From Desmodus rotundus (lineage: Eukaryota > Chordata > Mammalia > Chiroptera > Phyllostomidae): a DNA stretch of 64,000 nucleotides. The translations under genes were made by a program, and so were the position numbers. Below are positions 11,721-22,699 of the stretch, in pieces. Location: assembly GCF_022682495.2 (NCBI RefSeq), contig NC_071388.1:11623171-11687170 (forward strand). The letters are read 5' to 3'. The notes below the pieces were generated by a model. That model searched no databases. It was not told the origin of the DNA and worked only from the letters and a program-made list of their open reading frames with translations. The first letter of the stretch is position 1. Each line of letters opens with the position of its first letter.

Positions 11721-12034
11721 TTTAAAGTATTTTGAAATATAAGTAACAGAAATTTTTGGAAGTAGATGTAAATACAAATATTATTTCATGGAAGTTATTT
11801 TAGGAACTTCTTAAGGAATTTCTCTCTAAATATTACAATATGTTTTTAAGCTTTCATAATATCTTGAAATGTAAGAACACTTATTAAAAGAGGCTTATTA
11901 GTTTCTTGACCACTAATCTTAAAACAACTTATTTACAAGTTAATAATTAATCACAGATTGTATTTTAACCATGTGTAAGTCGAGTAAAATGAAAAGCCAA
12001 TGTACACAGCTTGTTTCCAATTATATATTGCCAC

Positions 12035-12180
12035 AGGGGTTGGAAGAGCCGGGTTTAGACTCAGCTCTTCAATGAACCAAGCCATTAATTTTCTCTGAGA
12101 CTTAATTCCCTCATCCGTACAAAACAGAATGACACCAGGTTCTTGCTAACCTTCTTCTGACTCAAGGACTTCAAAAAATG
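12035..12180 (+). mobile_element. MIR SINE
   Basis: The MIR core order is visible: 'agagccgggtttagactca', 'attttctctgagacttaatt' and 'ccctcatccgtacaaaac'. This matches the standard core through 'cctcatctgtaaaat'. Confidence 0.65.
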
Positions 12181-12522
12181 TTTTATATTCCTCTAATCTG
12201 AGTTTGGCTCCTTATAGTCAAAAATGAGAATTTTTATTTCTGTTATATTATTCAAAATTTGTATTAAAAGGTTTAAAATACACTTGTATTTTAGAGGCCC
12301 ATGTCCTGAGGAATACCTGGGAAGAATACAGCTATTCACAGTCAACTATTCCAGGAACACACAATGTTTTTCAAGTTTTGGTCAGTATCCTCAGAGGTAT
12401 GTAGCTCATGTATGATCTTAGACCGGGTTTTTATTTAGCCATTTTTCTTAGGAAGCTAAGAATGCTAAGGCAATATGACTCTAGTTGGGGGATTTAGTCA
12501 AAAGCGTAGAAAATCTTCAGTA

Positions 12523-12564
12523 GGAAGCTAGATTAAGTTCATACAGGAAACTAGATTAAGTTCA
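12523..12564. repeat. Two-copy local tandem duplication
   Basis: The 19-mer 'ggaagctagattaagttca' at 12523-12541 recurs with one change at 12546-12564. The period is 23 bp. Confidence 0.85.
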
Positions 12565-12582
12565 CAATTGGAAGCCTGGCTT

Positions 12583-12765
12583 CATTTTCATCTATCATTC
12601 ATTTTTATCTATCTTTCACCTCTCTATCTATTGTTTATCTGTCTATCATCTGCCTATCATCTACCTATCCATCTGTCTATGTATCCATCATCTATCTATT
12701 GTCTGTCTACCTAATCTACCTATCATCGTCATCTACCTGTCTTCCATCTGTCCATCTGAGTAGAG
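12583..12765. repeat. Imperfect (TCTA/TCTG/TCCA)n tetranucleotide tract
   Basis: About 180 bp of TCTA-, TCTG- and TCCA-type units are interrupted throughout. This is an aged microsatellite. Confidence 0.85.
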
Positions 12766-15195
12766 TACCTAACTTGTTACAATGCACACAAGCCAGTGCA
12801 TTCTCCAGAAATCATGTTCACAACAATAGCATGTGCTGCTGTTTTCTTGAAATAAAAATATTGAGATTGATATTATGAATATGATATCATGCTGGCCATA
12901 ACTGTTTGTAAGGAATATTGGTTGGAAATTGAGACTGGAATATAGTCATGCAGAATAATGAAGTTCTAGCTGACACACTAATAATTTATTTTTTACTTAA
13001 ATGAAAAAGCAACATATTGAATCACTTTGTGAATGAATGTATTTAGAATAAGCTGTAGACCACGGAACATGTACTAGCAGGATGATGATGATTATATTTG
13101 GACCAGATGGACTTTCTGGGTGGTCTTCAAAGTGGAGCCCAGTAAAAGATCCACTGCGGCAAGGTAATTGGAAGGCGTGCATAAAAGCCCTGGATTGATA
13201 TTGTGTGGTCCATAGTACATTAAAAATAAACCTTAATATTTTTGTAGAGATACCTAATACAAGTATATTTATTTGGCATACAAAAGGCCTGTTTATAAGA
13301 TAACTTAATGGACTATTTCAAATATTTCAGACTATGAATTTAGTCTAATCAGGTTTAAACCTTGGATGAAAATCAATTTCAATTTATACGAAAATTCAGT
13401 TTCCAAATTTAGGGATAAACCATATGTTATATGTCAGATTTATTCTTAGTTCTTTAAGAAAAGGCAACAAAACTGATTTGCTCTATACCTCTTCTCCTTA
13501 ACACAACTTTTATAAAATAATATTCGTATAATTAAAATCATATAATAATCATAGAAGATTTATTTTAGTAAGTATGAATTCATACCATAACTTTTAAATT
13601 TAAATATCATCATTATAAGTTTTGCATATAGATGTTATTTGTGGAAATGTTTAAAACTATGAATAAGAATATCTCACACATGGACATACTGACTTCTTTG
13701 GCTAAAATGATCTTTTCAATGAGCATTATCAGAAAACTTTTCTTGATGAGAAGATCAGGAAACTCTTCAAATGCACCTACATAGTTTTTTTCTCATTTAT
13801 ATCACATACACATTAGACAAAAGTGTAGCTAATGTTTTACAGGTATAACTGTAGCTTCAACAACACTATTACTGAGAAATTGAATTTTCCTCTGGCCCTA
13901 AATTCCTTGCTCTATTCACCAAATCATAACACGTACTCTTAGGCTCCTCTCACATTAGTGCAATTAACTGAGAAAACAAACAATGATAATTCATATAATC
14001 AAAGGAATTTCAAATTTGATATACTTCCCTGATTAATTTGCAAAAGAGCTTCAAATTTTAGTCTGACTGTGAGCATTTTTGTTGGCGGCAACATTTTCTT
14101 CAATGTATCAAGGTGTCGTAGAGTCATAAAGTGGTATTTGCACAGGTAAAATAATACTGTGGCCTGGCTGTATGCAGTAGTGGAACGCAAGTTACTCAGG
14201 TGCTTTCAGATACTTTATGCTCTGACTGGTGTAGAGATGAGCCACTGTCTTTTTTCTATCTGATACACTTGCCAATACTTCTTTCTTTCAGAATCACACA
14301 GCTTAGTCAGAGAGCTCTTGACTGTAAGATTTAGAGGGATAGTAATCAAGATTATAATCTGACCCTTTTTAATTGGAACAAACTTTGAAAAATTATTTTA
14401 ATAGTGACTTTAATAATTTCATAACTTTACAGAAAAAGTATTTGAGATAATATTGTATATATGCCCAAAAATCCTAACACATGGTGAATACTGTTTCACA
14501 CTCCCTGCAAAGTAACACACACTTTACAAAATGTGCTTTAAATTTCTGTATTAGTCCATTTCACTGCCAGTATATTTATTCTGTAGGATATTTTTCATTG
14601 CATATTGTATTTCTTAAATGCATTACACATAATGTACACAAGTGGAATAATGTAAGTGATCTTTCAGGACTGAACGTCATTTTATCATCACCGACAAATC
14701 TGGAATGTCTGATTCACCATGCCCAAAACCGTCTGCCCGACAGGAGCTCTGAGACCAGGCAGAGTTTAAGAAGAACTAATTAGCTCCAGGATGAATCTAT
14801 TAAATGTTGTCAAGTTATCAACATTCTGTCATTCTCCATGCATTTGTGCTGCTTATTTTATATTCCATTTTTTCCAGGAAACCTAGTCAGTACGAATTAA
14901 CGTTTATACAATGACTTCAATAGTCTTTGAACAATGTCATTATATGAAACAGACCATTTAAACAAGGTCTCAACTAACAACATGATTCTTAATACAAAAA
15001 ACAGTATCAAATAGTTGGTCTTAAGTCAAAGTAGAACAATTTACCAATGAAACCAAAGCTATCATTATTTCACTTAGCTCATGGTGAAGGTTTCTGTAAA
15101 GCTGAAACTAAAACCATTTGGAAGCTCATATAGACAGAAAGGTAATGATCATTAACAATGGAATAGTTCCCCTGGAACACATTTTAGTAACTTTT
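12766..15195. other. Unassigned AT-rich DNA
   Basis: About 2.4 kb contain no gene, RNA or repeat that I can name with support. The 100-codon plus frame at 14481-14783 has no recognisable domain. Confidence 0.5.
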
Positions 15196-15445
15196 TTAAA
15201 AGTACACTTTATTGATTATGCTATTACAGTTGTTCCATTTTGCCCCCTTTATCCCCCTCTGACCTGCACCCCACTCCCACCCGCACCCCCCCTCCTTAGT
15301 TCATGTCCATGCGTGGTACATATAAGTTCTTTGGCTTCTACATTTCCTATACTATTCTTAACCTCCCCCTGTCTATTTTGTACCTACCATTTCTGCTACT
15401 TATTCCCTGTACCTTTTCCCCCATTCTCCCTTCCCCCTCCCTGCT
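15196..15445 (-). mobile_element. 5'-truncated bat L1, 3' UTR only, antisense
   Basis: Starting from 'acactttattgattatgct', the strand reads as the antisense of the bat L1 3' UTR: 'attacagttgttccat', C-rich blocks, 'ttagttcatgtccatgcgtg' and 'aagttctttggcttct'. It mirrors the plus-strand copy at 7.0-7.4 kb ('catggacatgaactaa'). The 109-, 108- and 67-codon frames across it are UTR shadows. Confidence 0.85.
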
Positions 15446-15844
15446 GATATCTTTTTATCTCTTAACCTTGATGTGGACCCAACCACCAATTTGGGATATA
15501 AAGTAAATATAAATTTAATACATGTTTTAAAACAATAAATTTTAGTAAATCTTTTAGTTTTTCTTTCATAAAATATGTGTATTGAAAGAATATGGAAAAA
15601 TTCATACCAAACTATTAATTGGTTATCTATGAGGATGGAAGTAGCATTTGAGAGGAGAGGAACAGTTAGAAGGGATTTTTTTCCCAAACATTTGTAACAA
15701 TTTGTTATTTTAAATAAGGGGAACACATTTGTGTATTACATAGTAATTGAATGACATGGTATTTTAAAGCAATGAAAATTAAATACAAAAATTAAATTTT
15801 CCATTGACCTCTCACTAAGAAAGCCCATGTATTTATTTACTCAG
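15446..15844. other. Unassigned AT-rich DNA
   Basis: No gene or repeat is seen. The stretch ends in a pyrimidine-rich run and AG that could serve as a splice acceptor for the exon-like block beginning at 15845. Confidence 0.5.
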
Positions 15845-15933
15845 GATGGAGCACGTGTCGTGAGAAACAAAGGGACCTGGGCAGCTGTCGTGAAAAATCC
15901 GCCCTCGAGTTCCTTCTGTGCAGTGATACGCTG
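15845..15933 (+). other. Exon-like block of unknown identity
   Basis: The block is preceded by 'tttatttactcag', a plausible acceptor, and followed by 'gtgagtgagg', a near-consensus donor. Two of its three forward frames are open across all 89 nt, and the frame starting with ATG closes. It holds several CpGs in otherwise CpG-poor DNA. I recognise neither open translation (one starts DGARVVRNKG, the other WSTCREKQRD). It could be a coding or lncRNA exon, or a chance combination of splice-like signals. No partner exon is visible nearby. Confidence 0.25.
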
Positions 15934-16561
15934 GTGAGTGAGGTGGGGATAGGGAAGCCCTGATAGGGATATTTGCTGCTGTTTGTGGTGTGAGTATTCC
16001 TGATGTGATCAACTATAAGCTACCAACATGATGTCACCAAACATAACATCAAAAGTTGCACACAGTGGCACATAAATATGACAGACATAAATAACCTCCA
16101 AAACAAAGTGACTAATATTTAGCAACATAGGAAGTGATAAGTTTGGTAGTTGTTACTTTTTTAAATATAATTCACTTAATTCTGAGTTTACACAATTTAT
16201 TTTTTTAATAATGCATTTCACAACCAACTTGCAAAATTCTTAGAAATGTAACAAATGGCCTTTATAAGCCAGCACTGGTGGAACTCAGCAGACCACTGGT
16301 CCTTTGCCTCTTTGCTCCCCACGGTAGCTGAGTTTCCTCAAAGGCACACATATCTGTCAGCATTAACACCTTGGTCCTCAGTCAGGCAGCAAAGCAAACT
16401 AACCATATGAAAATGTATGGCTCAAAGCAGAAGATGATTTCTATTTTTATTACCTAATTGTTATCAATGTGATCTTTGATGGCAGAAAGATCAACAGTAT
16501 AAATTTTTCAAGATTATGTGATCATTTCGTAAATTGTAGCAAAACGACAATGTACATTATC
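15934..16561. other. Unassigned DNA
   Basis: No gene or named repeat is seen. A moderately GC-balanced stretch lies at 16265-16390 without recognisable content. Confidence 0.5.
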
Positions 16562-16645
16562 TTTTATCTATCACATATCTATCTATCTAGGTATTATCTA
16601 TCTATCTATATATATATCTATCTATCATCTATCATCTATCTAAAC
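16562..16645. repeat. (TCTA)n tetranucleotide tract with TA core
   Basis: TATC/TCTA units surround a 'tatatatata' centre. It is the purest of the three TCTA-class tracts in the window. Confidence 0.85.
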
Positions 16646-17104
16646 ATTTTGTTGATACTGTTTTCTGTTGTCTTAATTTGTTCTATCTTGATCCCAGTCT
16701 GGAAAATCCAAATTAAATTTCCAAATAGTGATAGAGATGTTAGAAGTACAGGTGATCTTCAACCTGCTGTGGGTTTTCTTTCAAAGCAGAATACAGAGTG
16801 CAGCAGTTAAGCATCCAAATGGGCTATTTGGCTAGGTGATAAACAACGCAGAGAGCAGCCTGCCTGCTCCAGAAAGAAGACCTGTGAATTCATGAAAATA
16901 GTCAGATGTACCTTCTTAATGTCTTTGGCCTAATAAGGTCTTCTCAGAACTCAGTGGAGTATAGAAAATAAATATCTTCTTTGTTTTGCTTTGAATGCCA
17001 CCATTTTGTTGTAGAATTGTGCCATAGGTTTGGGTCTAGGTATAGCCCCTTGAAATACTTTAATCTACGTAATGGTATACATCAACATTAAAATAAGTCT
17101 GATT
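16646..17104. other. Unassigned DNA
   Basis: No gene or named repeat is seen upstream of the L1. Confidence 0.5.
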
Positions 17105-18345
17105 ACAACATACACAAAAATAACTCAAAATGGATAAAAGACTTAAATGTAAGTCATGAAACCATAAAAATCCTAGAAGAAAATATGGGAAGTAAAGTCT
17201 CAGATATTCAAGGTAAAAATGTTTTTGATGCTATATCTCTTAAGGCACTGGAAACAAAGCAGAAAATAAATAGGACTACATCAAATTACAAAGCTTTTGT
17301 ACAGCTAAATAAACCATCAGCGAGATGAATAAGGACTCACTGTATGAGAGAACGTTTTTGCCAATGATACATCAAACAGGGGTTTAATCTCCAAAATATA
17401 CAAAAAGCTAATAAAACCTGATGCCAGAAAAACAAAAAACTCAATTAAGAAATGGGCAAAATACTTGAATAGACACTTTTCCAAACAGGACATACAGAGG
17501 GCCTGTAGACATGTGAAAAAATGCTCAACACCATTAATCATCAGATAAGTGCAAGTTAAAACCTCAATGAGATATCACACCTGTCAGAATTGCTGCCATC
17601 AATAAATCAGCAGATGATAAATATTGGTGAGTATGTGGAGAGAAGGAGACCCCAGTGCACTATTTGTGGGAATGCAGACTGGTGCAGACGCTGTGGAAAA
17701 CAATATGGACTATGCTTAAAAAATTAAAGATGGAATCCCCTTTTGACCCAATGATTCTACTTCTGGGTACACACCCCAAAGATCCCAAAACACCAATACA
17801 AAAAATGTATGCATCCCTATGTATATAGCAGTGCTATTTACAATAGCCAAAATATGGAAACAGCCTAAGTACCCATCAGTGGATGAGGGTATAAAAAACC
17901 TGTAGCACATCTACACAATGGAATAGTATACAGCAGTCAAAAAGAAGAAACTCTTACATTTTGCAACAGTATGGATGGACCTGGAGAAAATTATGCTAAG
18001 TGACTTAAGCCAGTCAGTGAAAAAAAAATACCACGTGACCTCACTTATATGTGGAATCTGATAAACACAATAAATTAACAAGCAAGATACTAACAGAAGG
18101 TTAGATACATAGAACAGACTGACAGCTGCTGGAAAGGAGGAGAGGAAAGGGATGAAAGATAGTGAGAGGATTAATTGAAGAACATTTTTGCACAACCATG
18201 GACACAGACAACAATGTAGGGATTGGGCTGGGCTATGGAGATGGTGGGGCTTTGTCAGGGAGGGAAGGGGAGAAAAGTGGGAACAACTGTAACAGCTTAA
18301 ACAATACTAAAAACTAATAATAAAAATTAAAAAATAAAGTAAATA
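17105..18345 (+). mobile_element. 5'-truncated bat L1: ORF2 C-terminus and 3' UTR
   Basis: The element enters within ORF2 ('ctcaaaatggataaaagact', near 17127). It runs through the C-terminal coding region with 'atcctagaagaaaatatggg', 'aagaaatgggcaaaatactt', 'tggacctggagaaaattatg' and 'gtgacctcacttatatgtgg'. It continues into the bat-type 3' UTR ending 'gggaacaactgtaacagc' and an A-rich tail near 18300-18345. Full-length L1 is about 6 kb, so only about 1.2 kb remains. Stops and frameshifts break the ORF2 frame. The plus-strand products are remnants of the reverse-transcriptase protein's C-terminal segment, which can no longer act. Minus-strand frames at 17317-18195 are antisense shadows. Confidence 0.92.
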
Positions 18346-18794
18346 AAAAATGTAATAATGATAAGACAGGATTTACATCTGCCATTTGCAATTTGGTTTC
18401 CACGTATCTTACGTATTTTTGTTTTGCTATTCAATTACTGCTTTCTCAGCCTTAAATTGATATTTTCTAGTCTACCATTTTTATTTCCTTGGCATATTTT
18501 CCTACATTTTTGAATAAGTTTTAGTAGTTGCTGTAAGTGATTAATATCTTACTTTATAACAACCCAGTTTAGATTAATAAAAACTCAATTTCAGTAGCAT
18601 TCAAAAAAATAAAATATGGCTGATTTGGCAACATTTAATCATCAAGGTTTCCATTAGCATAGAGAAGTATCAATAATATCACCAACATGCATTGATGTGG
18701 ATCTTACTTTTTGTTTCAAAAGGATTTATTTATTCTATAGTTAACCGTCAAAGAACTGTGGCAGTTACATTCCTTTTTTTTAAAGCAAAATGTA
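18346..18794. other. Unassigned AT-rich DNA
   Basis: No gene or named repeat is seen. Confidence 0.5.
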
Positions 18795-18940
18795 ATTTTT
18801 TTCTCAATTACAGTTTATATTCACTATTATTTTTATTAGTTTCAGATGCACAGCATAGTGATTAGACAATTACACACTTTACAAAATGGTCCCCCTGATG
18901 TTTCCAGTACCCAACTGGCACCATGCATAGTACTTACAAT
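18795..18940 (-). mobile_element. L1 3' UTR end, antisense
   Basis: The text 'attagtttcagatgcacagc', 'atagtgattagacaattaca' and 'cagtacccaactggcacca' is the reverse complement of the L1 end at 9.76-9.96 kb. Confidence 0.65.
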
Positions 18941-19059
18941 ATCCTGACTATTCTTTTTGATTCACTGTGTTCTCTGCCCAGAGAAAAATGCAAAAGGACA
19001 AAGTCATAAAAAATAACCCCTCCAAGCACAAAGTGGGGAGTTCCATCACTTTGTACGTC

Positions 19060-19465
19060 TAGTTTAGGAGGGACATAAAAAAAGGCAGGATGAGTAATAG
19101 AAAAGGTGGGTCTGACAAACAGAATAGAAACAGAGGCAGAGATGCATAGAACAGACTGGCAGATGTCAGAGCCGCGGAGAAGTGGGGACCGGATGAAAGA
19201 AGGTGGAAGGAGTAGCCAAAAATCATACATGTGTGTATATATATGTATATTTCTATATATAACACAGAGGCGCAGACACAGTGTGTTGATAGCAAGAGAG
19301 AAAGAAGGGTGGGGGCTAGGTGGAGGTGGGAGAAGGGGGGATGGGGACGGAAGGAGACTTTGCTTGGGGCTGTAAGTGCACCATGCGGTGTGCACATGTG
19401 GTTTTGTTGAGTTGTACCCTTGAAACCCATATGGTTTTGCGAACCAATGTCCACCCAATACATTC
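19060..19465 (+). mobile_element. L1 3' UTR fragment
   Basis: A block with 'gcatagaacagactggcaga' is followed by an internal TA/TG-rich segment and a G-rich run. The L1 end phrase 'gttgtacccttgaaaccca', 'tatggttttgcgaaccaatg' and 'tccacccaatacattcaatt' closes it. The minus-strand frames of 177 and 134 codons and the plus-strand 89-codon frame here are UTR shadows. Confidence 0.65.
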
Positions 19466-19905
19466 AATTAAGAAAGGAGATGTGGTACATATTTATAATG
19501 TAATACTATTCAGCCACAACAACGAAATATTGCCATCTGCAACAATATGGGTGAATCTTGAGCATATTATGCTAAGTGAAATAGGTCATAAGAAAAACAA
19601 TGAAAACCATATAATTTCCCTCTTACGAGGAATGTAAAACAAAAAAGAAACAAATTAACAAAACAAAATAAAAACAAACCCCTATAGACAACAGAATGTT
19701 GGTTACCAGAAGGGAAGAGGGTTGGATGGAGGGCACAATGGGTAAAGGGGGTCAAATATAGGATAATGGAAGGAATCTAGACTTTTGGTGGTGAGCAGAG
19801 ACTGGAGCATACAGCTTTCAGATTATAATGTTGTACACCTGAAGTTTATATAATGTCGTTAACCAATGTTAGTGCCTCATAAATAAATAAAGAAATAAAT
19901 ATTCT
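19466..19905 (+). mobile_element. Older L1 3' end (ORF2 tail plus 3' UTR)
   Basis: The ORF2 tail is visible: 'gtaatactattcagccacaa', 'atgggtgaatcttgagcata' and 'tatgctaagtgaaataggtc'. Then come 'gttggttaccagaagggaag' and the end 'ataatgttgtacacctgaag' with 'gttaaccaatgttagtgcct'. It abuts the preceding L1 end in the same orientation. Confidence 0.8.
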
Positions 19906-19974
19906 ATCTAAAAATTAGGAAATGAGTTGCTCAAATAAATGCAATGTGATTAAGGACTTGACATTTAAAAAACA

Positions 19975-19976
19975 AA

Positions 19977-20052
<76 letters not shown>
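19975..20052. repeat. (AAAG)n microsatellite
   Basis: About 19 near-perfect AAAG units make this the longest pure microsatellite in the window. It follows the L1 A-rich end and is probably length-polymorphic. The serine/phenylalanine-repeat frame on the minus strand (19965-20159) is an artefact of it. Confidence 0.95.
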
Positions 20053-20189
20053 CAGGAAGTGGTTTTGGGAAAGGTCTGCTTTTTATTCAATATAAGATGG
20101 CCAGAAATTTGCTGCTGATGACATTCCTGGGAAACTTGCTTGGCTTGAGTCCTTTGCACAAGAAATTATAACAAAAATTGATTTTCATT

Positions 20190-20300
20190 TTTTAAAACAA
20201 ATTTATTGTTGTGACATGGTTAATAAAAGTATATGTTTCAAGTGTATGGTTCCATAATACAACATCTGTACATTGCATTGTGCATTTATCTCAATTTTTC
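20190..20300 (-). mobile_element. Possible old L1 3' end, antisense
   Basis: The words 'aacaaatttattgttgtgac' and 'ggttccataatacaacatct' resemble an antisense L1M 3' UTR. The match is weak. Confidence 0.35.
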
Positions 20301-20684
20301 ATAGTGAGAAAAGTTGGTCAAAGAGGCTCTTCAGAGAGGCCCTTTGTTCCATCACTACAAAAAAGTACGATATGATTCAAAAGGTGACTTGTGTTTTTCA
20401 TCATCATAAAAAAGGACGGTAGAATGACCAAAGGAGGAAACATTTTAAAGTGTGTACTCAATATAATACAACTGAAGCTAGAGTGGACTGTTTTTCTACG
20501 GAGAGCTCAGTTGGGTCATAGTAAGATGATAAACAACTCCTACAATTTAAAAATTAAATTAATATGCTGAGAAGGTCATTCTCTCTTTAAGTATAGCGAA
20601 AGGAAAAATAAATAAGTCCACAAATGAATGTGATTTCTGCTAGAACTTGAACTTTGATGCTAAGTTCAAAAGTACTGCTGTACT
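20301..20684. other. Unassigned DNA
   Basis: No gene or named repeat is seen. Confidence 0.5.
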
Positions 20685-20838
20685 CAGTGGCTCTGGAACT
20701 TCGGCAGGCATCGGAATGACACAGATGCTGGGCCGCAGCCCCAGAGTTTCTGTTTGCTACATCTGGGGTGGGGTCTGAGATTTGTATGTCGAACTTTTCC
20801 TCAGGTGCTGCTGGTACTGCTGGCGTGCAGGCCACACA
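20685..20838 (+). mobile_element. MER20-like hAT-Charlie MITE
   Basis: The element opens with 'cagtggctctggaacttcg', close to the family start 'cagtggttctcaaa'. It includes 'gccccagagtttctg' and 'atctggggtggggtctgaga', and it ends with 'aggtgctgctggtactgctg' and 'ggccacac'. All of these are landmarks of MER20. Confidence 0.75.
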
Positions 20839-20944
20839 GGGGGAACCACAGATATGAATAATACCATATATTGAATAGAGGTATGACCACATGATGTAAA
20901 CTTACAAGAAAATGCATGGACATGAAAATTGCCAGGTTCAGAAT

Positions 20945-20962
20945 TGTGTGTGTGTGTGTGTG
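20945..20962. repeat. (TG)9 dinucleotide repeat
   Basis: Nine uninterrupted TG units. Confidence 0.9.
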
Positions 20963-21237
20963 TTGGAGAAACTGAGGAGTACTCACAGTACATGAGTACA
21001 GAGGCAGGAGTACACAGAGCATGCAACTGTATTAGGAAAAAGTATTTCCAACAGGTAAACAGAGTGGGTAGATGAGTACGTGCTGGATCAGTGTTCATAG
21101 CTTTTGTTTGTCTTGAACTTTTCACAATTCATTTTTTAAAAGAAGAAAAATATTTTAACTACTAAATTGTTTTAAATTACTAAATTTGCATAAAGTGAAG
21201 TACTGCCCATCAGGTACATTCTATTTGCCAAAATATA

Positions 21238-21872
21238 CAGAACTGTTAGCTTTTTTGGTACACTTTTATTAGTATTTATTTAGTGCTAAATTTCCTCCTG
21301 GGTCATAAGTTTTCGTTTCTTCAGTTTCTCCTGGGATATCTTTGCCTTCTGTGCAACCTCCTCTTCTGGTTTTGGAGCAATCTGCTCTTTTTCACTAGGG
21401 ATCACCCCACGGTTGCAGGGAGCCCTTATGGGTGGTGGGTTAACCCACCCGTGAGCTCTGCAGATTCTACACTGTGTCTTGGGAGCTTTGTCACCTGGAG
21501 GTGCTCCATGACCAGAATCTACATCCAACCCCTTAAATTCAGCTTTGCTCTCTGCATTTTTAAGCATGTGCAGTAAAAATTCAGCATTCTTTTTGGGCCA
21601 ACGACCCTGTGTCCAGCACCACTGTTTGGCCTGGGCATGCCGACTAACGCCACCATCGTACCAATGGAATGGCACACACTGCTTCTGTAAAGTGACACCC
21701 TTCAGATACTCAGTGGCTTTTTGGATATGCACACCCTTGATGGTCTGGGCAGCTTCACGAGTGTTCTCAAAGTGAAAACAAAGATTATAACTTCTTGATT
21801 TGCATGAATAGTGAAACATTTTCAGAGGTCACTTCAGGCCACTTACAGGAAGAGCCAGAACTGTTAGCTTTT
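21238..21872 (-). pseudogene. RPL17: Processed pseudogene of ribosomal protein L17
   Basis: The parent gene encodes a 60S ribosomal subunit protein. This copy is intronless. Its frame runs from ATG at 21819 to TAG at 21286 (177 codons) with no internal stop. Family landmarks are [12 protein letters not shown] at residues 56-67, [20 protein letters not shown] at 71-90 and [16 protein letters not shown] in the C-terminal third. Near the N-terminus nine codons are missing (YS joins CKS directly), an in-frame 27-nt deletion relative to the usual 184-residue protein. The ancestral TAA stop reads GAA, adding two residues before TAG. The middle (residues about 102-135) is strongly diverged. A 5' UTR beginning CTCTTCC (TOP-like, from 21854), a polyadenylation-signal region at 21268-21283 and a short A-run complete a full-length cDNA. 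The 17-bp direct repeat 'cagaactgttagctttt' at 21238-21254 and 21856-21872 is the target-site duplication of L1-type retrotransposition. No promoter is seen. Confidence 0.96.
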
Positions 21873-21997
21873 AAGTTTCTTTTAATCAAATAGTTTAATA
21901 TAATCTGAAAAAACTTAGAAATTCTTCAGAAATGTAGTTGTATAAATTACATAATAGAGAAATATATTGGTAATGACTTTGTTCTTTTTTGTTTATT

Positions 21998-22115
21998 AGT
22001 TTATTAAACAAATACTTATTGAGGACCTACCATGTGTCAGAAAAATATAAGCATTGGGCATACAACAGTAACCAAAACAAAATCCTGTTCTCACAGAGCC
22101 TAACTTATATAAAAG
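21998..22115 (-). mobile_element. L2 LINE 3' end, antisense
   Basis: The text 'ttattaaacaaatacttatt', 'gaggacctaccatgtgtcag' and 'gcattgggcatacaacagta' is the standard antisense L2 3' end. Confidence 0.85.
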
Positions 22116-22699
22116 TTATTTTAGTTTTGCTCAGTAACAAGCAAAAGAAGCAAACAAATACTATATCACTGAAGTTGACCTTGGTAAAGGAAAGACTAGC
22201 ATACATAAGTTTAAAAAATGAATCCAGTTTTTAAATCCAAAAACAGCAGTGAGAAAATAAAGGTAATTCTAAGGTATGGATTTCCTCAAGATATGCTGGT
22301 AAGGAAAAGTGAGTCTCATTGCAGATACATGAAATAAAAATTAAAACTATAAGTTTAATTCAATTTTCATGGGAAATTGGAATTAACTAGATTTTCTTCC
22401 TTTAAATTTATAACTAGAATATCTTCCTTTAAAGTCACAATTTTCTCATGTTTCTCTTCCAAATTTCTAAATCTGTAATATGTAATAGTTTTTTTTTTCC
22501 TCTGAGTATCTCACTTACACATACAACACATTTTCCAAGGTTAACATCTCTAAGTAGAGCCAAAGTTTTGGGAGGGAAGGTCAAGTTATTGGGATGAAAC
22601 AACGATTTTTTTTTCCTCCAAGAATAATGTTCCCTTTCAGTTGGGAGTAAATAAACTAACTCAGTAATAAAACATGAATTTTACATGTTTATTTACTGC
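22116..22699. other. Unassigned AT-rich DNA
   Basis: No gene or named repeat is seen. Confidence 0.5.

Noticed and set aside
18934..19467. 177-codon minus-strand open frame
   Set aside because: It lies antisense across an L1 3' UTR with a purine-rich run. The proline/serine-rich translation follows from that composition.
19965..20159. Low-complexity Phe/Ser/Leu repeat protein
   Set aside because: It is simply the translation of the (AAAG)n microsatellite.
20587..21125. Overlapping 101-, 122- and 73-codon minus frames
   Set aside because: They cover a MER20-like element and a TG repeat and share no conserved protein feature.
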